From positions 186,001-250,000 of the forward strand of contig NZ_POUL01000004.1 in the NCBI RefSeq assembly GCF_002890895.1: a stretch of 64,000 bases of DNA, given 5' to 3'. A model generated the notes under the pieces. That model was not told the origin of the DNA, made no database searches, and saw nothing but the letters and a program-made list of their open reading frames with translations. Origin of the DNA: Stutzerimonas stutzeri (lineage in GTDB: Bacteria > Pseudomonadota > Gammaproteobacteria > Pseudomonadales > Pseudomonadaceae). This document shows, in pieces, positions 29,068-38,098 of the stretch. A program made the position numbers and the translations under genes. How positions within the stretch are numbered: position 1 is the first letter of the stretch; every line of letters begins with the position of its first letter.

Positions 29068-29580
29068 GTGGCATTCACCTGGGTCGATTGGGCGTTTATC
29101 GCCGTTGTGGTTATTTCCAGCTTGATCAGTTTGAAACGAGGCTTCGTTAAGGAGGCGCTTTCACTGCTCACCTGGATCATCGCCGGGGTTGTTGCCTGGA
29201 TGTTTGGTGGCGCGCTTTCGCACTACCTCGCGGAGTTCATCAGCACACCTTCCTTTCAGGTCATTGCGGCGTGCGTAATTCTGTTCGTCCTGACCTTGTT
29301 AGTCGGGGCACTGGTCAACTTCCTCATCGGAGAACTGGTGCGGGTTACTGGCCTTTCCGGTACTGATCGTTTCCTTGGCATGGTATTCGGCGCCGCCCGA
29401 GGGGGGCTGTTGGTCGTGGTATTGGTTGGCCTGCTCAGCCTCGCCCCTGTCCAGCAAGATCCCTGGTGGCGAGAGTCGACACTGTTACCGCATTTTCTGT
29501 TGGTTGCTGACTGGTCGAAGAACCTGATTCTCGGGTTTGGAAGTCAGTGGGTGGCCGGTTCGCTCGATGCTTCAAGCTGA
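29068..29580 (+). CDS. cvpA: CvpA family membrane protein
   Basis: A 170-residue inner-membrane protein with four predicted helices. The N-terminal family motif is WVDWAFIAVVVISSLISLKR followed by GFVKEALSLLTWIIAGVVAW. It starts with GTG at 29068, preceded by CAGGAAA. CvpA is linked to colicin V export and envelope integrity, and sits upstream of purF in many gammaproteobacteria, as here (84-base gap). A TAAAAT -10-like element lies about 35 bases before the start, without a convincing -35. Confidence 0.94.
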   Translation: MAFTWVDWAFIAVVVISSLISLKRGFVKEALSLLTWIIAGVVAWMFGGALSHYLAEFISTPSFQVIAACVILFVLTLLVGALVNFLIGELVRVTGLSGTDRFLGMVFGAARGGLLVVVLVGLLSLAPVQQDPWWRESTLLPHFLLVADWSKNLILGFGSQWVAGSLDASS

Positions 29581-29664
29581 GGCGAGCACTCATTAGAAGG
29601 ACGTGCCAAGGCTCAAGCCTGTGCTATGTCCGGATCAGCCTGTAACAACTGAGAGGTTCCTTGC

Positions 29665-31170
29665 ATGTGTGGCATTGTCGGCATTGTCGGTAAGTCGAAC
29701 GTCAACCAGGCGTTGTATGACGCGCTTACCGTACTGCAACATCGTGGGCAGGACGCCGCCGGAATCGTGACCAGTGATAGCGGCAAGCTGTTTCTGCGCA
29801 AGGACAACGGGCTGGTACGGGACGTCTTCCAGCAGCGTCACATGCAGCGGCTGGTAGGCAACATGGGTATCGGTCATGTGCGTTATCCCACGGCGGGCAG
29901 CTCGAGCTCGGCAGAGGCGCAGCCATTTTATGTGAACTCCCCTTATGGCATCACGCTGGCGCACAACGGCAACCTGACCAACGTCGACCAGTTGACCAAG
30001 GAAATTTACGAGTCCGACCTGCGGCATGTGAACACCAACTCAGACTCGGAAGTGCTGCTCAATGTTTTCGCCCATGAGCTGGCAGTGCGGGGCAAGTTGC
30101 AGCCCACCGAGGAGGATGTCTTTGCCGCCGTTGCGAAGGTGCATGAACGTTGTGTGGGCGGCTATGCCGTGGTGGCCATGGTCACCGGCTATGGCATCGT
30201 TGGTTTCCGCGATCCGCATGCAATTCGCCCAATCGTGTTCGGCCAGCGTCACACCGATCAAGGTGTGGAGTACATGATCGCGTCTGAGAGCGTCGCGCTT
30301 GATGTACTGGGCTTTTCGCTGATTCGCGATCTTGCCCCAGGCGAAGCCGTCTACATCACGGCTGATGGCAAGTTGCACACTCGTCAGTGTGCGCCTAACC
30401 CGCACTACGCCCCCTGCATTTTCGAACATGTCTATCTGGCGCGTTCGGATTCGCTGATGGATGGCGTGTCGGTATACAAGGCGCGCCTGCGCATGGGTGA
30501 GAAACTGGCTGACAAGATCCTCCGGGAGCGTCCCGAACACGACATCGACGTGGTCATCCCGATTCCCGACACCAGCCGCACGGCTGCATTGGAACTGGCG
30601 AACCGGCTTGGCGTGAAGTTTCGCGAAGGATTCGTTAAAAATCGTTATATCGGTCGGACCTTCATCATGCCCGGTCAGGCCGCGCGCAAGAAGTCGGTAC
30701 GGCAGAAGCTCAATGCCATCGATCTCGAGTTTCGCGGCAAAAATGTGATGCTTGTGGATGACTCCATTGTCCGCGGTACGACATGCAAGCAAATCATCCA
30801 GATGGCTCGCGAAGCCGGGGCTAAAAACGTCTATTTCTGTTCTGCAGCGCCAGCCGTTCGATATCCGAACGTTTATGGCATCGACATGCCCAGTGCACAC
30901 GAGCTCATCGCGCACAATCGCAGCACCGAAGAGGTCGCCGAACTTATTGGTGCCGACTGGCTCGTCTATCAGGACCTACAAGACCTGATCGAGGCTGTTG
31001 GCGGCGGTAAGGTAAAGATTGAGAACTTCGATTGCGCAGTGTTTGACGGTAAGTACGTGACCGGCGATATCGATGACGTCTATCTGTACAAGATCGAGCA
31101 GGCCCGCAATGACCTGAGCAAAAGCAAGGGCGTCGCCGGCAGCGCCATTATCGACCTGTATAACAACTGA
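29665..31170 (+). CDS. purF: Amidophosphoribosyltransferase PurF
   Basis: The first committed step of purine synthesis: makes phosphoribosylamine from PRPP and glutamine. The 501-residue protein starts [17 protein letters not shown]. Cys2 is the glutaminase nucleophile after Met removal. The N-terminal NTN-hydrolase domain has the [13 protein letters not shown] and LAHNGNLTN motifs. The C-terminal phosphoribosyltransferase domain has the PRPP loop [17 protein letters not shown]. It lies between cvpA and metZ, matching P. aeruginosa order from memory. Confidence 0.97.
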   Translation: MCGIVGIVGKSNVNQALYDALTVLQHRGQDAAGIVTSDSGKLFLRKDNGLVRDVFQQRHMQRLVGNMGIGHVRYPTAGSSSSAEAQPFYVNSPYGITLAHNGNLTNVDQLTKEIYESDLRHVNTNSDSEVLLNVFAHELAVRGKLQPTEEDVFAAVAKVHERCVGGYAVVAMVTGYGIVGFRDPHAIRPIVFGQRHTDQGVEYMIASESVALDVLGFSLIRDLAPGEAVYITADGKLHTRQCAPNPHYAPCIFEHVYLARSDSLMDGVSVYKARLRMGEKLADKILRERPEHDIDVVIPIPDTSRTAALELANRLGVKFREGFVKNRYIGRTFIMPGQAARKKSVRQKLNAIDLEFRGKNVMLVDDSIVRGTTCKQIIQMAREAGAKNVYFCSAAPAVRYPNVYGIDMPSAHELIAHNRSTEEVAELIGADWLVYQDLQDLIEAVGGGKVKIENFDCAVFDGKYVTGDIDDVYLYKIEQARNDLSKSKGVAGSAIIDLYNN

Positions 31171-31214
31171 TCGACCCGGCGGCTTTGCCGCCACGGTCCA
31201 GGGTGGAAATGACT

Positions 31215-32426
31215 ATGACAACCGACTGGGACGCAGGCCGTCTGGACAGTGATTTGTCCGGTGTGAGCATGGATACGCTGGCTGTTCGAGCGGGCCAGCG
31301 TCGCTCGCCTGAGGGGGAGCATGGCGAAGGGTTATTCCTCACGTCCAGCTACGTGTTCCGAAGTGCGGCTGACGCTGCGTCGCGTTTTGCCGGTGAGACG
31401 CCGGGGAATGTCTATTCACGCTATACCAACCCCACCGTACGAGCATTCGAAGAGCGTATTGCCGCCATGGAGGGCGCTGAGCAGGCCGTAGCGACCGCGT
31501 CGGGGATGTCCGCAATCCTGGCCATGGTGATGAGCTTGTGCTCCGCCGGCGACCACGTGCTGGTATCGCGCAGCGTTTTCGGAGCTACCGTTTCGTTGTT
31601 CGAGAAATACCTCAAGCGTTTCGGGCTGCAGGTCGATTATGTACCGCTTACCGATCTTGCAGACTGGGCGCCCGCATTCAAGCCCAACACCAGGTTGGTT
31701 TTCGTCGAGTCCCCCTCCAACCCGCTGGCCGAGTTGGTTGATATTGCCGAGCTGGCAGCGCTGTGTCGTAGCAATGGTGCCATGCTCGCGGTGGACAATT
31801 GCTTCTGCACACCTGTCCTGCAGCAGCCATTGGCGCTTGGTGCCGATATTGTCATTCATTCCGCCACCAAATACATCGATGGCCAAGGCCGCTGTCTCGG
31901 CGGTGTGGTTGCTGGTCGTGCCGAACAAATGAAGGAAGTGGTGGGATTTCTGCGCACAGCAGGACCGACGTTGAGCCCGTTCAACGCCTGGGTCTTTCTC
32001 AAAGGCCTGGAAACGCTGCGCCTGCGTATGCAAGCACACTGTGCCAGTGCGCGCGCATTGGCGGAGTGGCTAGAGCAACAGCCGGGGGTCGAGAAAGTTT
32101 ATTACGCAGGGTTGCCTAGCCATCCTCAACACGAACTGGCCAAGCGTCAGCAGAAAGACTTTGGTGCGGTCCTGAGCTTCGAGGTGTCTGGCGGCAAAGA
32201 GGGCGCCTGGCGTTTCATCGATGCCACTCGCTTGATCTCAATCACGGCGAATTTGGGTGATAGCAAAACCACCATCACCCATCCCGGATCCACCACCCAT
32301 GGGCGTCTATCTGCCGAAGACCGAGCCAAAGCAGGGATCCGTGATAGCTTGATTCGGGTAGCAGTGGGGCTTGAGGACGTGTCTGACCTGCAAGCTGATC
32401 TCGCACGAGGATTGGCTGCGCTTTAG
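31215..32426 (+). CDS. metZ: O-succinylhomoserine sulfhydrylase MetZ
   Basis: A PLP enzyme that makes homocysteine directly from O-succinylhomoserine and sulfide, the Pseudomonas route to methionine. The 403-residue protein has the cofactor lysine in IVIHSATKYIDGQGRCLGGV and the family segments YSRYTNPTVRAFEERIAAME and SPSNPL. I chose the ATG at 31215 (MTTDWDAGRLDSDL), which fits homologues and has GGTGG at 31202-31206 about 8 bases upstream. Other in-frame starts at 31185 and 31209 exist. A bidirectional terminator separates it from gspD. Confidence 0.95.
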   Translation: MTTDWDAGRLDSDLSGVSMDTLAVRAGQRRSPEGEHGEGLFLTSSYVFRSAADAASRFAGETPGNVYSRYTNPTVRAFEERIAAMEGAEQAVATASGMSAILAMVMSLCSAGDHVLVSRSVFGATVSLFEKYLKRFGLQVDYVPLTDLADWAPAFKPNTRLVFVESPSNPLAELVDIAELAALCRSNGAMLAVDNCFCTPVLQQPLALGADIVIHSATKYIDGQGRCLGGVVAGRAEQMKEVVGFLRTAGPTLSPFNAWVFLKGLETLRLRMQAHCASARALAEWLEQQPGVEKVYYAGLPSHPQHELAKRQQKDFGAVLSFEVSGGKEGAWRFIDATRLISITANLGDSKTTITHPGSTTHGRLSAEDRAKAGIRDSLIRVAVGLEDVSDLQADLARGLAAL

Positions 32427-32437
32427 ATCGATACAGT

Positions 32438-32469
32438 AAAAAAAGCCCCGCTTAAGCGGGGCTTTTTTT
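32438..32469. terminator. Perfect bidirectional terminator between metZ and gspD
   Basis: A 32-base perfect palindrome: seven A, GCCCCGC, a TTAA loop, GCGGGGC, seven T. It works on both strands and separates the convergent metZ and gspD genes. Confidence 0.96.
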
Positions 32470-32515
32470 ACCGGCTGGACGCCGACGCAACCTGTCAGTG
32501 TCGAGTGTCAGTGGT

Positions 32516-34786
32516 TCAGTTCTTCATCGGCTCGAAATTCACCACAAAACCATCAAGCCGCTGTTCGATCTCCAGTTGGTCCCGAATCCGACTGGCTTCC
32601 TGCCGACTGTCTATCGGGCCCACGAAGACCCGGTGCGTGCGCCCGCTGACGCGCAGGTAGGCCTCAAATCCTTCCTCGCGAAGCTTGTTCGCCAGCCCCC
32701 GGGCACTGTCGCCATTTTGCAGGCTCGCCAGCTGCACTGCCCAGCCTGAGCGAACCGGCGCTCGAACCAGAGGCTGCGGTTGTGCGGTGAAGCTCTGTGG
32801 CGCGCGTTGCGTTGCCGGTGTAGCGGGCATACGGCTGCGTTGGCTGGGTTCGTTGGAGCGCAGGTCGATTGCCGGGGCCGGCTGTCCCTGCCCATCGAAC
32901 AGGCCTTCAGGCGTGGCTGGCAGGATACTCGGGCTGCCTGGACTGGTTTCGATGACTCGGATGTCGCTGTACTTTTTGCCGGACAGCGCGGCCAGGCCAG
33001 CACGGTCGCGAATCACTGTCGGCCGCAGAAACACCATCAAGTTGCGTTTGATATGACTTTCCTGGGTGGAGCGGAACAACGCTCCCAGCAGCGGGATATC
33101 GCCGAGCAGCGGCACCTTGGAATCGGTACGAGTCACGTCGTCCTGAATCAAACCACCCAGTACGATGACTTGGCCGTCTTCGGCGAGGATGGTGCTCTTG
33201 ATTGATCGCTTGTTGGTCACCAGATCCACGGCCTGCGCCGAAAGGCTTGCGGACGGTGCGATCGAAGAAATCTCCTGCTCGATCTCCAGGCGCAGCGTGG
33301 CGCCCTCGTTGATATGCGGGACCACCTTGAGTGTGACGCCGATATCCTCTCGCTCGATCGTGGTAAACGGGTTGTTCGCACCAGACGCGTCGGTTGTGTA
33401 GGTGCCGGTCTGGAACGGCACGTTCTGTCCCACCAGAATCTCGGCTTCCTGATTGTCTAGCGTCAACAGGCTCGGGGTCGAGAGCAGATTGCTCTTGCTG
33501 TTGGCAGACAGTGCGGTAATCAGTGCACCAAAGCTACGCGTGCCAACACCGATGATGGCGCCGTCGGGCAGATTGCTTGGGATCTCATTGTCATTGATGG
33601 CGTTGAGCACGCTGCCGATGGAAAGGCCCGTGTTACCGAAGCTGACACCACCGACTCCGCCAGTGCCACCTCGCGCATCCACGGCCCACTGCACGCCAAG
33701 TGCGTCAGTGATGTCACCGGATACTTCGACGATGGCTGCTTCTACCATCACCTGAGCCCGGGGCACATCGAGTTGGCGAACTATCGATTCGAGCGTCGAG
33801 ATCAGTTCCGGTTCGGCCAGCATGACCAGAGCGTTGAGGCTCTCGTCGGCGCGAATGAGTATGTTCTGCTGGCGACCACCCTGGGCTTCGCCATCTCCAG
33901 GTGTGGCAAGCCCTTCAGAAATGTCTCCGAGCGTCTCGGCGAGCGATTTGGCGTCATTGTGGCGCAGGCGAATCACTCGGGTATTGGCTGAGCGCGTGCT
34001 GGGTGAATCGAGTGTCTTAGCCAGGCTGGCCAACTTCTGGCGGGCCAGTTCTGGTCCGGTAAAGATCAGACGGTTAGTGCGCGAATCGGCAATGATCTGC
34101 GCACCGGCAGTGTCTTTGGCTTCTCCGCGTGCCAAGGTATTACGCAGAACCTCAGCGATGTCCACAGCCCAGCCGTATTGCAGATTCACCACCGAGTAAT
34201 CGTCGTTTTGGGCTTTGTCGAGCTGCCGTACCAGGTCTTCGATGCGCGCGATGTTGGCGCTGCGGTCGCTGATGATCAGCGCGTTGGCTGAGCTGACGGC
34301 CGCAAGATGCCCGTATTGCGGCACCAGGGGACGGATCAATGGAATCAATTCAGTGGCAGAGGTGTGCTGGACCTGGATGACGCGGGTCTCCAGCAGATCT
34401 CCACCGGTCGGTCCTCCGCCAGCCTCCGACTTGGCTTCAGCATTGGGCACGATTCGAGCGACTTCACCCTGAGTGAGCACGCTGAAGCCGTGGGTGGCCA
34501 TGACTGACAGGAAGAGCTGGTAGATTTCTTCAAGGGAAAGGGTCGTTGACGACACGACGCTCACTTGTCCCTTTACGCGAGGATCGACGATAAAGGTCTG
34601 GCCGGTCAGCTGGCTTATCTGATCGATAAAGGCCCGGATATCGGCATCCTTGAGGTTGATCGTCCAGCCGTCCTGTTGGGTCTCGCTCGGCTCGATTCCT
34701 GGGTCGGCGGCGTACAGAGGCAGGGGAGCGGCAAGCAGACCGGCGGCGAGCAAGGCAATGAGCGGGCGGGAGCAAAATGGCAGCAT
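32516..34786 (-). CDS. gspD: Type II secretion secretin GspD/XcpQ with a C-terminal SPOR domain
   Basis: The outer-membrane channel of a type II secretion system. The 756-residue protein has a signal peptide (MLPFCSRPLIALLAAGLLAA), the N0 domain at about 35-115 (WTINLKDADIRAFIDQISQL), N1-N3 at about 125-375, and the secretin domain at about 380-620. There LLSTPSLLTLDNQEAEILVG and the final VPLLGDIPLLGALFRS are hallmark segments. Where a short pilotin-binding tail is usual, a Pro-rich linker leads into a SPOR domain at about 680-754 (GWAVQLASLQNGDSARGLAN, then RVFVGPIDSRQEASRIRDQL). This predicts direct binding to peptidoglycan. It is downstream of gspC by 3 bases. Confidence 0.95.
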   Translation of the reverse strand: MLPFCSRPLIALLAAGLLAAPLPLYAADPGIEPSETQQDGWTINLKDADIRAFIDQISQLTGQTFIVDPRVKGQVSVVSSTTLSLEEIYQLFLSVMATHGFSVLTQGEVARIVPNAEAKSEAGGGPTGGDLLETRVIQVQHTSATELIPLIRPLVPQYGHLAAVSSANALIISDRSANIARIEDLVRQLDKAQNDDYSVVNLQYGWAVDIAEVLRNTLARGEAKDTAGAQIIADSRTNRLIFTGPELARQKLASLAKTLDSPSTRSANTRVIRLRHNDAKSLAETLGDISEGLATPGDGEAQGGRQQNILIRADESLNALVMLAEPELISTLESIVRQLDVPRAQVMVEAAIVEVSGDITDALGVQWAVDARGGTGGVGGVSFGNTGLSIGSVLNAINDNEIPSNLPDGAIIGVGTRSFGALITALSANSKSNLLSTPSLLTLDNQEAEILVGQNVPFQTGTYTTDASGANNPFTTIEREDIGVTLKVVPHINEGATLRLEIEQEISSIAPSASLSAQAVDLVTNKRSIKSTILAEDGQVIVLGGLIQDDVTRTDSKVPLLGDIPLLGALFRSTQESHIKRNLMVFLRPTVIRDRAGLAALSGKKYSDIRVIETSPGSPSILPATPEGLFDGQGQPAPAIDLRSNEPSQRSRMPATPATQRAPQSFTAQPQPLVRAPVRSGWAVQLASLQNGDSARGLANKLREEGFEAYLRVSGRTHRVFVGPIDSRQEASRIRDQLEIEQRLDGFVVNFEPMKN

Positions 34787-34789
34787 CGG

Positions 34790-35425
34790 TCAGTTGTCTT
34801 CCGTGGTCTGTTCGTCGGAGGGCATGGTTTCTGGCGGGCTTGTAGTCCCTTCCATCTGTTGTCGGAGTGCTTCCATCTGCTGTTGAAGCATCTCGGCTTG
34901 CGGATCGAGTATTTCCTCCTCCGCTGGCTCACTATAGTCGGGCAGGCTATCGAGCGCGGCCGTGGGGGAGCGAACGCTTGGGAAAAACAAGCTCTCGATA
35001 CGATCACCACGCTTCACTTCGACCCTGTCTGGGTGAACGCTGTACAGGCGCACCCCCGATTCAAGCTCCTGGTCAATTCGGTAAAGCTGTGGCGGTTGGC
35101 TGCTCAGCTGAATGATTGCGGTCGACCGAGCCGGGTCCGCATGAACGAAGCTGCCTAGCAAGGTTAGATTAGAACTCGATTCGCCGGGCCTATAGCTCTG
35201 GTCGGTTGAAGGAGGAGATCCAAATAGCTGCTCCATTCGCTCGAGATCAGGTGCGGCCCCGGCAGCTTGGCGATCGTCCAGCATAGCGGCAGGCGGCATT
35301 TGAGTCAGTTTGAGCCAGGTCATGATTTGGCCAGCCAGATAGAGGCCGAACAGCACGACGACAACTGCGCTAACGACCAGGGGCGCATACTGGCGAACTT
35401 TCTGCAGTGCTGCGGGGGAAGCCAA
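34790..35425 (-). CDS. gspC: Type II secretion inner-membrane protein GspC/XcpP
   Basis: GspC links the inner-membrane platform to the secretin. The 211-residue product has a transmembrane helix at about 17-35 (VVSAVVVVLFGLYLAGQIMT), a periplasmic HR domain (NLTLLGSFVHADPARSTAII, then RVEVKRGDRIESLFF), and a C-terminal Gln/Glu-rich coiled coil (EMLQQQMEALRQQMEG) in place of a PDZ domain. The frame is open to 35578, but the TTG at 35425 has GGAG 8 bases upstream and gives the expected start. Cotranscribed with gspD. The rest of the secretion genes are not nearby. Confidence 0.85.
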   Translation of the reverse strand: MASPAALQKVRQYAPLVVSAVVVVLFGLYLAGQIMTWLKLTQMPPAAMLDDRQAAGAAPDLERMEQLFGSPPSTDQSYRPGESSSNLTLLGSFVHADPARSTAIIQLSSQPPQLYRIDQELESGVRLYSVHPDRVEVKRGDRIESLFFPSVRSPTAALDSLPDYSEPAEEEILDPQAEMLQQQMEALRQQMEGTTSPPETMPSDEQTTEDN

Positions 35426-35656
35426 GCTAGGCGCTCCATGAAACCAAGTAATTGATGATGGTGACCGCTTGTTCGGATCGCGGAAGCTGCAAGCGGCGGG
35501 CTTGGCTGGCAGTGTAGACCCAGACCATGACAAACAAGCACCTGAGTATGCCAGTGCAACTGACTGTTTTTCAGGCAAAAGGTGCCCAACGGCCGGTCAA
35601 TTACAGCAACCATTTGGGTTCGCCGTTATTTTTTTATAAATAATCGCGGCACAGTG

Positions 35657-35685
35657 TTGACTTGGTGAGGGGGGGGGCGTAAATT
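35657..35685 (+). promoter_or_regulatory. Sigma-70 promoter of tRNA-Asp with a nine-G run in its spacer
   Basis: TTGACT (35657-35662) and TAAATT (35680-35685) are separated by exactly 17 bases. Positions 35669-35677 of the spacer are nine consecutive G. A GC-rich discriminator (GCGCGCC) follows the -10, as in stringently controlled stable-RNA promoters. The tRNA begins 84 bases downstream, after a leader with a CGGAC-GAAA-GTCCG hairpin at 35747-35760. Confidence 0.75.
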
Positions 35686-35768
35686 GCGCGCCTCGCAGGG
35701 CGATCAGCCACTAGTCACAACGGTTGAGAATTGAAGCTTTGCGAATCGGACGAAAGTCCGGCCGACGC

Positions 35769-35845
35769 GCAGCGGTAGTTCAGTCGGTTAGAATACCGGC
35801 CTGTCACGCCGGGGGTCGCGGGTTCGAGTCCCGTCCGCTGCGCCA
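35769..35845 (+). tRNA. tRNA-Asp (GUC), CCA encoded
   Basis: A complete 77-base cloverleaf. Acceptor GCAGCGG (35769-35775) pairs with CCGCTGC (35835-35841). The D-arm is TAGTTCAGTCGGTTAGA, the anticodon loop CTGTCAC holds GTC, the T-arm is GCGGGTTCGAGTCCCGT, the discriminator is G, and CCA is genome-encoded. Base pair 2-71 is C-G. In E. coli tRNA-Asp it is G-C, a minor AspRS determinant. The major determinants (G73, GUC) are intact. Confidence 0.97.
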
Positions 35846-35875
35846 TATCTGCTTCCCATTTGCGGAAGCCACGCG

Positions 35876-35901
35876 AAAAGCGGCCTTAAGGCCGCTTTTT
35901 T
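35876..35901 (+). terminator. Rho-independent terminator after tRNA-Asp
   Basis: AAAAGCGGCC (35876-35885) pairs with GGCCGCTTTT (35890-35899) around TTAA, with a T-run. Near-palindromic, so it may act on both strands. Confidence 0.93.
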
Positions 35902-36228
35902 CGTTTCTACCTTCCTCATGCTCGTTTCGATCTCATCAATCTGACCCATCCACGCCGATGCGTCTGGTCTGGATCTGCACGCCTGTGTATCAAGCTAAAT
36001 TCTCAAACTTGTACATTCAACGTGCGCGGTGAAGGTTTTTTCGCTCTTCGGGAGGGTTTTTCATCCGAATCACCACTTGTTACTGCCGATAAGCGCGAAA
36101 TACTTGTACAAAGATATATCAATGTGCCATCTTCTTGTACAGGATATGGCCGGCTCAGAGTGTTCTGGTGGCGCGCCGTAACGACCTTTATCGCTGGCTG
36201 CCTAGCAGCTCCCGTACAGAGACTCATC
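35902..36228 (+). promoter_or_regulatory. Long AT-rich upstream region of the chemoreceptor gene with three CTTGTACA motifs
   Basis: About 325 bases between the tRNA terminator and the chemoreceptor ATG. CTTGTACA occurs at 36008-36015, 36103-36110 and 36134-36141. A degenerate CTTGTTAC lies near 36076. The motif contains the palindrome TGTACA, so it could be a dimer half-site or operator. The chemoreceptor frame is open from 36022 but lacks coding character before 36229. Confidence 0.5.
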
Positions 36229-37866
36229 ATGAACAAGCATATGTCAGTGTCCAGGCGCCTCGGTCTCGGTTTTTTCGTCGTACTCGCGTTGATGGCGGTT
36301 GTTGCGATGATCAGTGCGTTCAAGGTCGACACCATTGATCAGACCATGAAGAGCATCAGTTCTCAGGCAGGTTTGAAGCAGCGCTACGCGATCAACTTCC
36401 GAGGAAGCGTTCACGACCGGGCGATTGCAGTACGCGATGCGGTAAGCGCGGCTGACCCGAATTTTGCGCGTAATCGGGTAGCTGAAATCGACCGGCTTGC
36501 AAAAATGTATGCCGACTCGGCCGGTCCGATGAAGGCAATGTTGGCCCAGCGCACTGCTGACCCTATCGAGCTTCAACTGATGGGACAGATCGAAGCGGTA
36601 GAAGTGAAGACCAATGAGCTGACCCGGCAAGTCATCGATATGCGGTTCGCTCAAGGCTCGGAACGAGCCTACGCCTTTCTCCTGGAAAACGTCGCAGGTG
36701 GCTATGACGAATGGCTGCGCCTGATCAACGCCTTTATCGATCATCAGGAGATGTCCATAAATCAGCAGGTGACCGTAGTACGTGATACGGCTAGCGGCTT
36801 TCTCATGCTCATCGTCACTGTCACCGGCATAGCGATTTTGTTGGGCACGGCGATCGCAGTGCTGATCATCCGCAAGTTGCGATCAACCCTCGGCGCAGAG
36901 CCAGATGAAGTGGCCCGCGTAATCGGCAACCTTGCCGATGGCGACCTCGGCCAGGTGATCCTCACCCGCTATCCGGACAGCGTTATGGGTGCGACTGCAA
37001 AAATGGCCAGCCGATTGACCGGCATCATCGCCGAAGTTCGTGCGGCTGCAGACGGGCTTGGCGTGGCGTCAGGAGAACTGCTGACCTCATCGTCCAACAG
37101 CAATCAGCAGATCCAGCAGCAGTCCGCCGAGGCCGAGCAGGTGGCGACCGCCATTAATCAGATGGCAGCGACCGTCAGTGAAGTCGCCAACTTCGCTGCC
37201 CGCGCCGCGTCTGCAGCCAAAAGTGCCGACGAGCAAGTCGAGACCGGTACCCGTGTGGTGGGTGAAACGGCGATATCGATCCACAATCTGGCCAAGGTGC
37301 TTGAGGAGGCCACCGAAACTGTTACCCAGGTTTCCGAGCAAAGCGGCAGCATCGAAAAAATTCTTCAGGTCATCACCGCCATTGCAGAGCAGACCAACCT
37401 TTTGGCCCTGAATGCTGCCATCGAGGCGGCGCGCGCCGGGGAGCACGGCCGAGGATTCGCGGTCGTGGCCGACGAGGTGAGGTCGCTGGCCAACCGTACC
37501 CAGCAGTCATCGAGTGAGATCAGTGAAATGATCGAGTCCTTGCAGGCTGGAGCAGGCAAGGCGACAGAGGTGATGCAGGCCAGTAGGCGAATGGCGCAAC
37601 AGACGGTCGAGCAAACTCACGAGGCGGAGGGGGCGCTGTCGAAGATTCGCCAAGAGGTCGGCTCGATCAACGAAATGAATGCTCAGATCGCAACGGCCTC
37701 GGAAGAGCAGAGTGCGGTGGCCGAGGAGGTGAACCAGAGCGTCACGCGCATCCATGATTCGGCCGTCGCCAGTTCTGCTGCCTCCAATCAAGTCGCCGCC
37801 TCGAGTCGAGACCTGACGACGCTCGCTCAGGAGTTGAATCGCAAGGTGGGTTACTTCCGAGGCTGA
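36229..37866 (+). CDS. Methyl-accepting chemotaxis protein
   Basis: A 545-residue transmembrane chemoreceptor. It has TM1 at about 10-31 ([20 protein letters not shown]), a periplasmic four-helix-bundle sensor at about 32-185, TM2 at about 187-212 ([20 protein letters not shown]), a HAMP domain (about 213-265), and the long signalling coiled coil. The hairpin tip ([20 protein letters not shown], then [18 protein letters not shown]) binds CheA/CheW. It ends [10 protein letters not shown] with no CheR-tethering pentapeptide. Ligand unknown. Start ATG at 36229 gives the standard short cytoplasmic N-terminus. Ribosome site is weak. Confidence 0.94.
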   Translation: MNKHMSVSRRLGLGFFVVLALMAVVAMISAFKVDTIDQTMKSISSQAGLKQRYAINFRGSVHDRAIAVRDAVSAADPNFARNRVAEIDRLAKMYADSAGPMKAMLAQRTADPIELQLMGQIEAVEVKTNELTRQVIDMRFAQGSERAYAFLLENVAGGYDEWLRLINAFIDHQEMSINQQVTVVRDTASGFLMLIVTVTGIAILLGTAIAVLIIRKLRSTLGAEPDEVARVIGNLADGDLGQVILTRYPDSVMGATAKMASRLTGIIAEVRAAADGLGVASGELLTSSSNSNQQIQQQSAEAEQVATAINQMAATVSEVANFAARAASAAKSADEQVETGTRVVGETAISIHNLAKVLEEATETVTQVSEQSGSIEKILQVITAIAEQTNLLALNAAIEAARAGEHGRGFAVVADEVRSLANRTQQSSSEISEMIESLQAGAGKATEVMQASRRMAQQTVEQTHEAEGALSKIRQEVGSINEMNAQIATASEEQSAVAEEVNQSVTRIHDSAVASSAASNQVAASSRDLTTLAQELNRKVGYFRG

Positions 37867-37980
37867 TGCTGCGTGGTGATGCCTTGCTGATGCGCTGAAC
37901 CCCGCGACGTGACCGTTGCTGCACATGCCGGACAGCAACGTGCCAGAGGTTGGCCTGACCACAACCTTCGAGCGTTTACC

Positions 37981-37994
37981 TTGACCTGCGTCAA
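37981..37994. promoter_or_regulatory. ANR/FNR/DNR-like box upstream of cioA
   Basis: TTGAC (37981-37985), CTGC, GTCAA (37990-37994): a perfectly symmetric variant of the FNR/ANR consensus TTGAT-N4-ATCAA. It lies 104 bases before the cioA start. ANR is known to control the cyanide-insensitive oxidase in P. aeruginosa, so oxygen control here is likely. Confidence 0.6.
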
Positions 37995-38098
37995 CCTGTA
38001 ACGGGGTAATCGACGCACCCTTGCGGTTTAATGCTGTCAGTAATGCGTGCTTTGACTAACAAGCCAGGGGCTGGTGGCATACTGACGAGGGGTGGTTA

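Noticed and set aside
31171..31214. SAM riboswitch or other leader upstream of metZ
   Set aside because: Only 44 bases separate purF and metZ, too short for any known SAM riboswitch, and no matching motif is seen.
36022..36228. 69-codon N-terminal extension of the chemoreceptor
   Set aside because: It would put a long soluble segment before TM1, unlike any MCP, and the region holds repeated operator-like motifs.
35846..36228. Integrated element or attachment site at the tRNA-Asp 3' end
   Set aside because: I see no integrase and no repeat of the tRNA 3' end within the window.
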